Shown here: piece by piece, positions 26,690 to 35,796 of the stretch
Position numbering within the stretch: position 1 is the stretch's first letter
How the letters are laid out: each line of letters opens with the position of its first letter
DNA from: Sarcomyxa edulis
Taxonomy: Eukaryota > Basidiomycota > Agaricomycetes > Agaricales > Mycenaceae
Reading direction: 5' to 3'
NCBI GenBank assembly: GCA_009761415.1
Contig: QUOL01000005.1
Location: forward strand, 558,001 to 622,000
DNA: 64,000 nucleotides
Translations under genes and position numbers: made by a program
Notes under the pieces: model-generated
Database searches by the model: none
What the model was told of the DNA's origin: nothing
Seen by the model: the letters and a program-made list of their open reading frames with translations, nothing else

Positions 26690-27110
26690 GCTCCAAGGTG
26701 AAGGGAAGGTGGGGGAACATACAAAGAGGTGGGGAGAGGTGGTAAGAGGTGAAAAGAGGTAGGGGAAGGTGGAGAAATGTAAAGGGGAGGTGGGGGGAGG
26801 TAGAGGAAGGGAAAAAGAGGCAGAAAAAGATGGTGAAAGGTGAAAGGGAGGTGAGAGAGGTCAAAAAAGGTGTGGGGAGGCATGGGGAGGTAGGGAAAGG
26901 TGATAAGAGGTAGGGGAAGGTGAAGAGGGAGGTATGAAGAGATCTAAAGAGGTGGAAGCAGGTGGAAGATGGTACAAAGAGATGGGGAAGGTGAAAGAAG
27001 GTGAAGGCAATATAGGGGAAGGCAAAAAGAGGTGGAGAATGTAGAAAGAGGTAGAGGGTGATGGAGGGTGGTAGGGGGTGGTAGAGGGTGGTGAAAAAAG
27101 TGGTGAAAAG
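26690..27110. repeat. G/A-rich strand-asymmetric tract
   Basis: About 420 bp of plus-strand sequence is built almost only from A and G with scattered T, from units such as GGTGGGGAAGAGGTAGAAAG. On the minus strand it reads as a long Pro/Phe/Ser/His/Leu-rich open frame, which is a consequence of composition and not evidence for a gene. A second G/A block lies at 27390-27455. Such tracts can form triplex or G-quadruplex structures. Confidence 0.8.
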
Positions 27111-27623
27111 ATGGTGATAGATATGCAAAAGATACAACATATCTTCTTTCCCTGTTCCTGGTTTCTTCCTTCCCATCTCTAAGCTCTCCATCCTCCAGGT
27201 TATTGGTAGGATCTAGAAGCAGAATATATCAGCAGAAAGGACACAAAAAGAAACATATCTACAGCAGCAAAAATGACAGCAAAATTGCCATGTCACCAAT
27301 TGCTGTGCTCCAGCTTCTCCAAAGAGCGGATTAGTGAGCCAAGAATAACCAGGAACACTGGTATTGAGGATGTAGATGATAGAGCAATTAGTGGAAAGAA
27401 GAGGGAGGAAGGTGGAAAGAGAAAGAAAAAAGAGGGAGGAAGAAGGGAGGAAGGAGGGTGATGAGCTGGCAGCCAAGTTCGCTTTCAGAGTGACGTGACA
27501 CCATCACATGTGCAATGTCACGTCACACAACGAGCGAATTTCTCTAAGTCCAAAATGTGTTTGTATAAGAGGCTATACCTCAGGTTGATAGGACGAAGAT
27601 AGTCATGCACATATATGGTCTTG

Positions 27624-27692
27624 TAGACTATTGGTTAAGTTGTCAGTTTTCGAAGTCATGTGCTTGTTAAGTGAAGGTCCCGAGTTCAATCC
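27624..27692 (+). ncRNA. tRNA-like (SINE-type) pol III promoter segment
   Basis: TAGACTATTGGTTAAG resembles an internal A box and GAGTTCAATCC at 27682-27692 resembles a B box, at tRNA-like spacing. The acceptor stem does not pair convincingly, so this is not a functional tRNA. A tRNA-derived SINE head is the likelier reading. Confidence 0.45.
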
Positions 27693-27777
27693 TTGCTGAA
27701 TGCATTTATTTTCTTCGATGTCCTAGTCATCCGAAATCTGTTTTTTACTCTATTTTACATCCTTTTTTAATGGTATG

Positions 27778-27960
27778 TCAGAGCATCCCAGGGTGTCTGA
27801 GGTACTCTGGGAAACTACTTATTCCTAGGGCATCTCAGAAAGCTCTCAGACAACTCTCAGAGCTTCTCAGAGCTTCTTAGAGTCTCTCAGAGCATTCAGA
27901 GCTCTTAAAATACCCTGAGATGCTCTGAGATGCTTTGGGAAGCTTTTGGTTCTCTCAGAG
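27778..27960. repeat. degenerate CTCAGAG/TCTGAG tandem repeat
   Basis: CTCAGAGC-type words recur at 6-15 bp intervals, first as CTGAGG and then as CTCAGAG and CTGAGATG. Because the units occur in both orientations, the tract can fold back on itself. Confidence 0.65.
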
Positions 27961-28260
27961 CATGTGAGAGACAAGTGACTTTTCCTGATGTAGTATCCAG
28001 TAGACACTTATAGATATTCCTTTGTGTCAGGTAGAATTCTGCAGACCCTTGTAGATCTTTATGTATGTCAAGTAGAACCCCATAGAACCTTGTAGACTAC
28101 ATAGTCACACTGTGATCTATATAAGACCTGTAGTACCCAGTAGTCTACAGGAGTCTTCCATAGATATGACCCAAACTATATAGACAAAGTGGTTTTCCTG
28201 ATGAACCCAATAAATCTGAACAAATGCCACATCTGAACGACATATACCAGCGGAATGAGA

Positions 28261-28380
28261 GGGTCAAAACCCAAGATTCAATGTGCGTATTCGATCACGT
28301 GCCCACGATATCAAATGGACGCGACGCGTTCATTACATAAGCTCTCCCGCTCAGACGTCCTCGAGCCACTCAAGTGCTCG
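28261..28380 (+). promoter_or_regulatory. promoter module of array copy A, cut off from its gene
   Basis: The block AAAACCCAAGA, CGATCACGTG, GGACGCGACG, GTTCATTACATAAG and GAGCCACTCAAGTGCTC is the same one that stands upstream of the other array genes. Here a TATA-like CATAAACACC follows at about 28541 and the retrotransposon begins at 28636. The start codon that belongs to this promoter is at 43126, on the other side of the insertion. Confidence 0.75.
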
Positions 28381-28630
28381 ACAACGATTTCGAGCACAAA
28401 AGTCATTATAAGGCCTGACCATAAAAATCAATGAGATTCATGAGAAGACAATGAAGGCAGCTCAAAAGCCGGCCAGCTCTGTGAAATTTCGAAAAATTCA
28501 AAATCCGCTCCTCCCTTTGTTCTCCCACGAGCACCAAACTTTCATAAACACCAAGTGTGGACTCCTCGCCACTTCCACTTCCACTCCCACTTCACCCTCT
28601 CACATCTCGATTTGCAAAATCGTCCCGAGC

Positions 28631-28635
28631 CACTT
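28631..28635. repeat. target site duplication CACTT (left)
   Basis: CACTT directly before the left LTR equals CACTT directly after the right LTR (43061-43065), as expected for Ty3/gypsy integration. Confidence 0.9.
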
Positions 28636-29027
28636 TGTGATACGACCGTGTAAATAGACTTCAACGTAATAGAAGGCGGTAGGGCGCTTCACGAGTTAGA
28701 GACGCCCGTGAGTAGGGCGGAACTGTAACCCTGTTCAGAGGGGTCCATGACCCCGGACCGGGAGCTTGTGACCGGGCTACGGGGAGCAGTTACGCTTACT
28801 CAGGCTCAGAGGGCGGGGATTAACCTGTGAGCTAGCCCACTTACAGTCTTCTTTAAGTAGATAGCATGTATGTTGTGGTAATAGATTAAGGTTTAACTAA
28901 TACAAAGATAGAGCTATATACTTCGGAAACAAACAACTACATACAAGACCGTAGACCTGTCTGGTCCGTGGACATGTCACGCGCATGAATAGCGCATGAA
29001 TACCCGTATGAATACCATGCTATCACA
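28636..29027 (-). repeat. 3' LTR
   Basis: The 392-bp repeat begins TGTGAT and ends ATCACA, giving a 6-bp terminal inversion. By eye it is identical to 42669-43060. It is the 3' LTR because coding runs toward it on the minus strand. Confidence 0.95.
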
Positions 29028-29041
29028 GTGCCCCCCCATGT
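29028..29041 (-). other. polypurine tract
   Basis: Directly upstream of the 3' LTR the minus strand reads CATGGGGGGGCAC, the G-run expected as primer for plus-strand DNA synthesis. Confidence 0.7.
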
Positions 29042-29099
29042 CCAGACCGACATGTAGTACAACCAAGAAAGTCAAGAAAGAGAAAAAAACAAATCTGAT

Positions 29100-32000
29100 T
29101 TACGGCCCAAAATGCCCCAAGTAAGCAGGCTGATTCTTCCGCCCTGACCGGCGACCACGCTTCGGAGGAGGAGGGCGAGGTTCAGGCGAGGTAGGAGCCA
29201 CCCGACGATGACTAGACGCCGCCACTACAGGCGCAGGTCCCGCTCCAGCAACACGTGCAGCCAACTCCATTCGGCTCAGCAACGGAGATGACGCCGCCAC
29301 TTGCGCTTGCGCCACAGCTGGAGAATGTAACCTGTCCGCCAAACGTCGAGGCGTGACTTCAGCAAGCCGTCGTGATGGTGAAGCCGAACGGCGAGGATTC
29401 CCGTACTCCGCTGTCGCAGAATGATCCCTACTGCGATAAGAACGTCGTCCCACAGCGCTGCCCTGCATACTTCGAGAACGTCCACGAGGTCCGGGACGCC
29501 GACGAGGACTGGAGGACCGTTCTGTCCAACGACGCGTAGCGCGCCGATCGTACGAGCGCGAACGACGCTCACGCAAACTGGAGTGCCCCCCAGGGGCTAC
29601 CATACTGCCAAACCCATGTCTATACACGACATCTGCGTCATCCTCCGCTCGCTCAAACTCAGTAGCGCTGAGCATCTCGCAGGACAAACAAAACCCGGGC
29701 CCCAGTTTCCTATCCACCAGGAACCCGCGGAGAACCATAGCCGAACGACGATCGTCAAGCTTCAAGTACCATTGCACCTCGTCCGCGCGAACGATCCGTA
29801 ATACGCGAGTCACGGTCATAGATACCCCGGACTCCCGTATAATCCACGACACATAATCGCGGAGGGCGTCGAAGGATACTGCCTCGGTTAGACCACCCAC
29901 GTACAGGAACTCCGTGATAACCAAGGGCGGTGCAGGAGAGCTCTCCATCCTTCTCTCGCCACCGTCCCGCTTCCCTGCAGGCGACCGGGAAACCTGCATC
30001 GTCTTCCCATACGATCGACGCGCGGAGCGATGAGAGTCGGAGGACTCAGAATGACGACGACGCACGCCAGAAGCACGGCCTCTATAGCGATCCCGAGAAC
30101 GCGAATGACTACGAGAAGAGCCCCCCCTTCGAGAGGACACTCCGTCATCGAGGGAGCGCGACCGAGAACGGCGTATGAATACATCACGTCCCACCGGCAC
30201 TCGAAAAGCAGGCACTCCTCGTTGAATACCATCGTCGCGAAGCTCCGGGGTTGCCGCAGGCGGGACAACTGCTGAAGACTGCTCCACGGAAGCATCCACT
30301 TCCATAGCAGTCGAATCATACGCCTTGTTGTCCAAATACGTTGGCACCCAATCTTCTTCATCGTCGTCGTCCTCCTCTTCCGTGACGTAACCATCTCCTC
30401 GCGCTATACCTGCCATAGCCATACCCGACAGCATCTCCTCGGGGGTAGGTATGATTGCCTTCTCTCCCACCTCAGTTGCTGCGGCGTCCTGGGTCCTGTA
30501 CATCCACCATGATCTTTTCTTGGGGAACCGCTGGCCACGCGCGTCAAGCACATAGAACGGCCAATCGGGAACCCGCCGACCAAAGCGAACTCCACCAAAC
30601 TCACTGGTCCGCAACTCAGGACTTTCAAGGAAATACAGGACTCGCCTGGCTTCACGGTCAAAGCGCCGACTTCCTCCACTGCGCGCCTCCTTATGACGCA
30701 GGAAGCACGGAGCCTTGTCGAAATCCTCTTCTTGCCACCAATGACTCCATTTCCTAGATCCGGCCTGCCCCAAAATTGGTGGAGGCCTTTCCCAGACGGG
30801 CATCCCTCGGTCAACCCATACCTCTTCCACCACAGGGTGATGCTGGACGGGAGCGACGATTACATTGCTCTGAATAGCAGTAGATCCGGGAACCGTCTCC
30901 GCCACTACATCCACTGGCACGCGCACCGGGGCGATCTCTCCCGTACTCGGCGAGTCCACCGAAACAGATGATGCCACTGACGAGCTACGAACACCGAGCA
31001 CAGGACGTAAATAGCCCTGCGCCCAGGACGACGACTTAGAACGATTCGACGGCAGAAGATATCGAGAACTGGCAATCCCAAAACCCAGATCGTTATGCGG
31101 AGGAAGATTCACTGTGAGGGATCCCTTCAGCCGCCGCAAATTCTCATACGGATTCAGATCCGGGGAGAAGGCGTTGGCCATGGGAGTTCCCATCAGGAAC
31201 GAGGGTTCCCAATGCACTGCTCGACGCTCGACCACAGATTTGGAGGCACTGGTATCAGGGAAATCTACACCTGGAAGGTATTCGTGGATAATGAAACAAG
31301 GCAACCGGACCACAGTTAACAACCATAACGCCCGCGTCTCCCCTACACCATTCAACCAGACGCCCATCCACCTGTCGATAGCAGGTCCAATATTCCGTCG
31401 TCGTAACGCGCCCAAAGGGTAAGGCCTAGCATTCAGCTCCGCGGAAGCCATGTCGATCCATGCCAACTGCTCCTTCAGACCTCTCTGCAAGGACTTACTC
31501 AAGTCCAAGGCCTCGTCCCATTCGCGAACCGTCGACAATACTTGGATATCCTTATGCGTCGGATACGTCGGTCGATTTGTCCACCAATCCATTTCCCTGC
31601 CCCGCATATCTTCATATTTTTTCATCAGATCCTCCAATGCCATTCCGCGCGCCGTAAGCTTGAGTATGAACTGAATTTCAATTCGACCAGAAGTTGTTGC
31701 AGGCAAAGGATCGCTTTCCCAGTAGTTGCAAACCTCCCACCATTCCGCAAATTCCTCCACTTCACTTGCCGTCACACTCTCCGGACGACGTATAAACCCC
31801 AACCAAGGCCTATCCGCGTCGTAGTATTGAGGACATCGGGTGTAATCGAATCGTCCCAGATGACCGTCGAACCTACGATCTCTCAAAGCGGAAGGAAGGA
31901 CAACATCAAACGCGGCATGGCGCAATCCAGGGTAGTACGGGCGGATAGAGGAATTCGGGGACCACAACTCCCAACGATGACCGTCCAATTCAACGTCGCG

Positions 32001-32138
32001 ACCGACATAACGACTAGTTACGGGCAATTGGAACAAGAAACAATCGTCGACACTCGGCGCTGCAGCGTAGCCATCGCCGCTCCACAACCGTCCCGTAGAG
32101 CATCGACGAGTATCGTTGATTTTAGGTATAATAGACAT
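29100..32138 (-). CDS. extra 3' ORF of the retrotransposon: SR-rich protein with RRM-like segment
   Basis: The frame is open for about 1010 residues from the ATG that begins MSIIPKINDTRRCS. An upstream in-frame ATG at 32198 exists but lies among leader repeats. The N-terminal 350 residues form a tryptophan-rich globular region that I do not recognise. About residues 680-760 are dense in Arg-Ser dipeptides. A stretch starting FLYVGGLTEAVSFDALRDYV and running to KLDDRRSAMVLRGF reads like an RNA-recognition motif, and a second Arg/Ser-rich block closes the protein. No membrane segment or signal peptide is visible, so it is not an envelope protein in spite of its position. A role in RNA packaging, splicing or nuclear transport of element RNA is a guess. 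Confidence 0.7.
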   Translation of the reverse strand: MSIIPKINDTRRCSTGRLWSGDGYAAAPSVDDCFLFQLPVTSRYVGRDVELDGHRWELWSPNSSIRPYYPGLRHAAFDVVLPSALRDRRFDGHLGRFDYTRCPQYYDADRPWLGFIRRPESVTASEVEEFAEWWEVCNYWESDPLPATTSGRIEIQFILKLTARGMALEDLMKKYEDMRGREMDWWTNRPTYPTHKDIQVLSTVREWDEALDLSKSLQRGLKEQLAWIDMASAELNARPYPLGALRRRNIGPAIDRWMGVWLNGVGETRALWLLTVVRLPCFIIHEYLPGVDFPDTSASKSVVERRAVHWEPSFLMGTPMANAFSPDLNPYENLRRLKGSLTVNLPPHNDLGFGIASSRYLLPSNRSKSSSWAQGYLRPVLGVRSSSVASSVSVDSPSTGEIAPVRVPVDVVAETVPGSTAIQSNVIVAPVQHHPVVEEVWVDRGMPVWERPPPILGQAGSRKWSHWWQEEDFDKAPCFLRHKEARSGGSRRFDREARRVLYFLESPELRTSEFGGVRFGRRVPDWPFYVLDARGQRFPKKRSWWMYRTQDAAATEVGEKAIIPTPEEMLSGMAMAGIARGDGYVTEEEDDDDEEDWVPTYLDNKAYDSTAMEVDASVEQSSAVVPPAATPELRDDGIQRGVPAFRVPVGRDVFIRRSRSRSLDDGVSSRRGGSSRSHSRSRDRYRGRASGVRRRHSESSDSHRSARRSYGKTMQVSRSPAGKRDGGERRMESSPAPPLVITEFLYVGGLTEAVSFDALRDYVSWIIRESGVSMTVTRVLRIVRADEVQWYLKLDDRRSAMVLRGFLVDRKLGPGFCLSCEMLSATEFERAEDDADVVYRHGFGSMVAPGGHSSLRERRSRSYDRRATRRWTERSSSPRRRPGPRGRSRSMQGSAVGRRSYRSRDHSATAEYGNPRRSASPSRRLAEVTPRRLADRLHSPAVAQAQVAASSPLLSRMELAARVAGAGPAPVVAASSHRRVAPTSPEPRPPPPKRGRRSGRKNQPAYLGHFGP

Positions 32139-32155
32139 ATTTGACCAGGTAACTT

Positions 32156-32350
32156 CCAGCGCTTCGAGTAAGCAGCAGGCACGAATTTCTGCAGACAACT
32201 AGAGAGGTCCGATTATCCAGCGCTTTAGTAGCAGCAGGCACCGAACGGTAGCAGACCGAGAACGATATAACCAGCGCTAAAAGCAGCAGGCGACTCCTAA
32301 ACAATTGGGCACAGGGGAAGTTAGTCCAGCGCTTTTGTCAAGCAGCAGGC
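32156..32350 (-). repeat. four copies of a short motif in the leader of the 3' ORF
   Basis: CCAGCGCT, a 3-8 bp variable linker and GCAGCAGGC (plus-strand reading) occur at about 32156-32180, 32216-32239, 32271-32291 and 32326-32350. The same motif occurs four times in the ORF upstream of gag. The spacing is about 55-60 bp. Confidence 0.85.
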
Positions 32351-32970
32351 AAAACCGAAAGTTGGCTGACAACTAGATGCTCGCTTCTTCTTTTTCCTCA
32401 ACGTTCGAGGGGAGTAGATCGTCGAAACTTATGCTGTTCCGACTTTCTCGTGCAGGGGATGACGGGGGTAAGGAAGAGAGCAGCGAAGGAAGAAAGGAGT
32501 GAGCTCTGTCGAATTTCGAATGCCTCACTCCTGTCCTGTCCCGTGACCAAGTTCACATCACGTGATCACGTCGCGTCGCGCTTCCGCCCCTGTGTTTATG
32601 TCGAGTTCGCCATCTCAGATGCGCGCGCCTAAGGTACCGGCTATCAACACGGGGTTAAAAGAGAAGGAAATTTTAACGTGTCCATAGTCCTTCCAGTCCG
32701 TCGCGTGCGTGTATTACAGTAGTAAGCTACACAGTAAACCTCCATTCCAGACTTAAGCATACTGCTCGCTTTTCAGCTACCGATCGAGCTATTATCCTGT
32801 ATCAACTTGACGAATTATCTAGACAGGTCGAGAACATTCAGTCAACACCCAATCGGATATATTCATCTCGCTTGTAAGTTACAAGGAACAGCCCCCCAGA
32901 CAAGTAACAGCCCAAAGCCCTACTATCCAACTCGACATAACGGTCAAACTTTTTCTTAGCACCTCGTAGA
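32351..32970. other. non-coding interval between pol and the 3' ORF
   Basis: This stretch lies between the chromodomain stop codon and the motif repeats. It has no supported ORF on either strand and probably acts as leader for the downstream ORF. Confidence 0.5.
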
Positions 32971-34794
32971 CTATGAAACAGGAAGATTCTTCATTCTCAA
33001 ATATTCCCTACGCAAAGCTGGAGCGAGGCGCAGAGCGTGCTCCGAGACCCATGAATCATCTTCCGCATCATAACCCTTCCATCGCACCAAGTACATTCGC
33101 CGATTCCCATTCTTCCGATTAGCTAGCCTGTGCCCCAGGATGGCCTCCACTTCAAATTGATCATTGAAATCAATGAAGTCCCTGGTAGGGGGTAGAACGG
33201 TACGGTCACCAAACTCGGAACTCGACTGATGATACTTTCGTAGATGGTCCAGATTGAACACCGGGTGCATCGGATAGTTATCAGGTAAACGCAGACGATA
33301 CACCATAGGATTGACCTTTTCCATAACCTCAAAAGGCCCGATAGTGCGCTGAATCAGTTTCCGTCCAGTCCCTTTCACATCGACCAACTCCAAGGTATGA
33401 GGATTGACTAAGGCCCAGTCTCCTTCTTCTAACTCATCCACCGCTCGGCGATGCTTGTTATGGGCTCGAGCTTGCCGTTCCTGAGCTAACACCAGAGCGT
33501 CTCGAGCCGATTGTCGATGCGTTTCGATATCCCGAATAAAGTCTTCTCCCTTCTGACTAGGGAGAAAAGGCCTTTCCACTCCATCCTTTTGCGGCACTAG
33601 TAAGCCCGCCGCAACTTGAGGTTTATACCCCATCAACAGAAAATCAGGAGCATAAGTAGTAGAAGAATGCACCGACGAATTATAGGCTCTTTGCATTTCG
33701 CTCAGCCAACCCGCCCAAGAATCTCGCTCCTTAGCGACATATGCTCGCAACATAACCTCGATGGTAGCATTCAAGTTCTCAGTTTGACCATCCGTCTGTG
33801 GATGATGTGCTGAAGACAACGCCATAACGCTACCGTAATACGCCACTACCGACTTCCAGAAAGCAGTCGCCCATCGCTTGTCTCGATCCGCGATGATTCG
33901 ATTAGGCAGACCGTACACGTTTGCGATGTTCTCTACAAAAAGCTTGGCAAACCCGTCTTGTTTCAACGTCTCATGGGTGGGTATTAACCGCGCATATTTG
34001 GTAAACTTGTCGACGATGACCAACACTGCTGTGAATCCTTGTTCTCCAGAAGCAGGTAGTCCTGTTATAAGATCAAGAGTGACGGTCGCGAAAGGTCTGG
34101 CGGGTATGTGCGCCGGCCGTAATCCTCCCTGTTTACGCCTATGGTCATTCTTGATCTTCTGACATACATCGCACGTAGTGGTGTATTTATCAACGTCCTT
34201 ACGCATAGTAGGCCAGAAAAACAACTCCTGCAATCTAGCAAGGAAACGCCGTGGTCCGGCATGTGCACTCTCATAGGGCGACTCGTGTATCCATCTCAGA
34301 ATGTACGGCACCTTGACTCTCGGTACGCAGAGTCGAGTATTCCAGTCAGCGTCTATGAAGTAGAGTAGCCCGTTATCTCCTGTTCGGAAATGGGACGGAG
34401 TCAACTCCTTTTTGGAATTGGGGGCTTCCACGACATACTTCTTCTTGAAATAACCATCGTCCTTGTAGCCGTCCGCGAATTCCTTCATGATCTCGGGCTT
34501 AATAGCTAGTAGGAGGTGATCCCCCCTACCCCAATCATCATCCAAATCGCCCTTTTCAAGCATCCTTTTGCGAGCACCAACCGGATACGTCCAATGATCA
34601 TCCTGAGCGAACGGCAACTGTTCGATTTTATCAACATCGACAGCTGCATCGTCAGAGTCACGCCCTAAAGCAGTATCCACTCCGCCACCCGGACGTAGCT
34701 CCTCCGCTAAACGTTCCTTCCGAGCTGTGTCTTCCAGGAGACGTTTCTGTCGTCTTGTTTGCAGGGCGTAGGTATGCTTATCCACGACATCCAT
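32971..34794 (-). CDS. pol: pol, 3' part: integrase with chromodomain
   Basis: This is about 607 codons downstream of the foldback insertion. The zinc-binding HHCC domain (IHESPYESAHAG, then CDVC) lies at about 34160-34300. The DDE core follows: TLDLITG near 34075, ADRDKRWATAFW near 33880 and GQTENLNATIE near 33780. A C-terminal chromodomain (FEVEAILGHRL, then YLVRWKGYDAEDDSWV) lies at about 33000-33170. Chromodomains guide integration to marked chromatin. The frame begins directly at the edge of the inserted element, so the true N-terminus belonged to the upstream polyprotein; the part is internally intact. Confidence 0.93.
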   Translation of the reverse strand: MDVVDKHTYALQTRRQKRLLEDTARKERLAEELRPGGGVDTALGRDSDDAAVDVDKIEQLPFAQDDHWTYPVGARKRMLEKGDLDDDWGRGDHLLLAIKPEIMKEFADGYKDDGYFKKKYVVEAPNSKKELTPSHFRTGDNGLLYFIDADWNTRLCVPRVKVPYILRWIHESPYESAHAGPRRFLARLQELFFWPTMRKDVDKYTTTCDVCQKIKNDHRRKQGGLRPAHIPARPFATVTLDLITGLPASGEQGFTAVLVIVDKFTKYARLIPTHETLKQDGFAKLFVENIANVYGLPNRIIADRDKRWATAFWKSVVAYYGSVMALSSAHHPQTDGQTENLNATIEVMLRAYVAKERDSWAGWLSEMQRAYNSSVHSSTTYAPDFLLMGYKPQVAAGLLVPQKDGVERPFLPSQKGEDFIRDIETHRQSARDALVLAQERQARAHNKHRRAVDELEEGDWALVNPHTLELVDVKGTGRKLIQRTIGPFEVMEKVNPMVYRLRLPDNYPMHPVFNLDHLRKYHQSSSEFGDRTVLPPTRDFIDFNDQFEVEAILGHRLANRKNGNRRMYLVRWKGYDAEDDSWVSEHALRLAPALRREYLRMKNLPVS

Positions 34795-35049
34795 TAATGC
34801 CAGCTAGTATAGTATTACTTTTTCCCACATGTGTGGTAAAAGTGAAGTGTATAAAATGCCACAAAATAGTACTTCATTTGAAGTATTGCTTTTTTTACTT
34901 TATACTTGACTGAAACTGAAGTAAAAGGGCTAGTATTACTATACTTTTCAATTACTACCAATCACTTTGAATGAAGTATTACTTGGTTTTTACTATAGTT
35001 TTACTTTATAGTAAAGTAAAACTATCAAAAAACAAGTGTTTTCAAGGGA

Positions 35050-35112
35050 ATTGAACCAAAGACTTTACATTATATAATCAATTATCTACATCACTTACCA
35101 CTACACTATAAG
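35050..35112 (-). ncRNA. tRNA-like segment, left arm of foldback
   Basis: On the minus strand TAGTGTAGTGGTAAG resembles an A box and GGTTCAATTCC a B box, about 40 bp apart. The pattern mirrors the right arm. The stems do not pair as in a functional tRNA. Confidence 0.55.
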
Positions 35113-35186
35113 TGCTTAAACAAATTATGATCATGGTGGATTATATACCACCCTCAAACTAGGATCAAACATATAATTAGGACACT

Positions 35187-35226
35187 CCAGGTTAGGGTAA
35201 GCAGCTTGCTGCTTACCCTAACCTGG
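35187..35226. repeat. perfect 40-bp hairpin with telomere-like arms
   Basis: CCAGGTTAGGGTAAGCAGC, a TT loop and the exact reverse complement form a hairpin with 19-bp arms. Each arm contains one GGTTAGGGT unit. Confidence 0.9.
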
Positions 35227-35260
35227 ACTAAGTATGTGTTAATGACTAGGATGTTAGCAG

Positions 35261-35412
35261 TTAGGGTTAGAGTTAGGGTTAGGTTAGGGTTATGGTTAGA
35301 ATAGGATCATAAATAAGAAAAAAACCAGAATTAATAAGGTTAGGAGGTTAGGGTTAGGGGTTAGGTGGTTAGGGTTAGGTGGTTAGGGTTAGGTTAGTTA
35401 GGGTTAGGGTTG
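35261..35412. repeat. interstitial TTAGGG telomere-type repeats
   Basis: Two blocks (35261-35298 and 35337-35412) consist of TTAGGG with variants such as TTAGGTGG and TTAGAG, all in one orientation. TTAGGG is the telomere repeat of most basidiomycetes. Confidence 0.85.
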
Positions 35413-35514
35413 TTGCGTAGAGATTAAGATATATTTAAGTAATTTAATTGATGATAAACCAATTTGCTGCTAGGTATATATTCCCTTATAGTTAACAAAT
35501 GTTTAAGCTTCTAT

Positions 35515-35586
35515 TGTATAGTGGTAATGAATAGTATTGTTAGTTTAGTTTATGTAATTGTAAGTCACATGTGCAGGTTCAATTCC
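35515..35586 (+). ncRNA. tRNA-like segment, right arm of foldback
   Basis: TATAGTGGTAATG is A-box-like and GGTTCAATTCC at 35576-35586 fits the B-box consensus. It is homologous, in opposite orientation, to the left-arm segment. Confidence 0.55.
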
Positions 35587-35796
35587 TACCTGGTGCAGTT
35601 TTTGTTAATTTTCTCCAGTAATACTACAGTATTACTTCAATTGAAGTTGACCACAAGCTAAGTAAAACATAATAGTAATACTTTTGTTTTACTAAACTGA
35701 AAAGTAATACTACAGTTGAAGTACTATTTTGTGGCATTTTATACACTTCACTTTTACCACACATGTGGGGAAAAGTAATACTATATTAGCTGGCAT

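Larger units (their letters stand above)
26321..28205. mobile_element. low-complexity element bounded by short inverted repeats
   Basis: CATCAGGAAAACC at the left edge is matched by its reverse complement at the right edge (about 28191-28203). A related CTGATGTAG copy lies at about 27985. The outer few hundred bases on both sides consist of diverged short units built on TAGAC and TCTACCTGG-type words in opposite orientation (26340-26590 and 27990-28190). The interior holds a polypurine tract, a tRNA-like segment and CTCAGAG-type repeats. No transposase frame is visible and I see no certain target duplication, so the boundaries are approximate. Confidence 0.5.
34797..35796. mobile_element. 1000-bp foldback element with tRNA-like arms and telomere-type core
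   Basis: About 78 bp at each end form a near-perfect inverted repeat starting ATGCCAGCTA and running through CCCACATGTGTGGTAAAAGTG. The left arm (minus orientation) and the right arm (plus) each continue with a tRNA-like A/B-box pair and an AT-rich tail of TAGTATTAC-type words, so the two arms are homologous inverted units. The centre has a perfect 40-bp hairpin and TTAGGG repeats. No protein is encoded. Only AT dinucleotides flank the inner GCC/GGC ends, so no longer target duplication can be claimed. It is nested in the pol gene between RNase H and integrase. Confidence 0.85.

Noticed and set aside
26641..27191. Pro/Phe/His-rich minus-strand proteins
   Set aside because: They arise from the G/A-only composition of the plus strand; sequence is low complexity in every frame.
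29421..30971. plus-strand frames opposite the retrotransposon 3' ORF
   Set aside because: They are shadows of the Arg/Ser-rich minus-strand coding sequence.
29100..32198. envelope gene of an errantivirus-like element
   Set aside because: No signal peptide, membrane segments or cysteine pattern; the protein is SR-rich with an RRM-like part.
32139..32198. longer N-terminus for the 3' retrotransposon ORF
   Set aside because: The extra residues translate one of the leader motif repeats and its spacer; the internal ATG gives a cleaner start.
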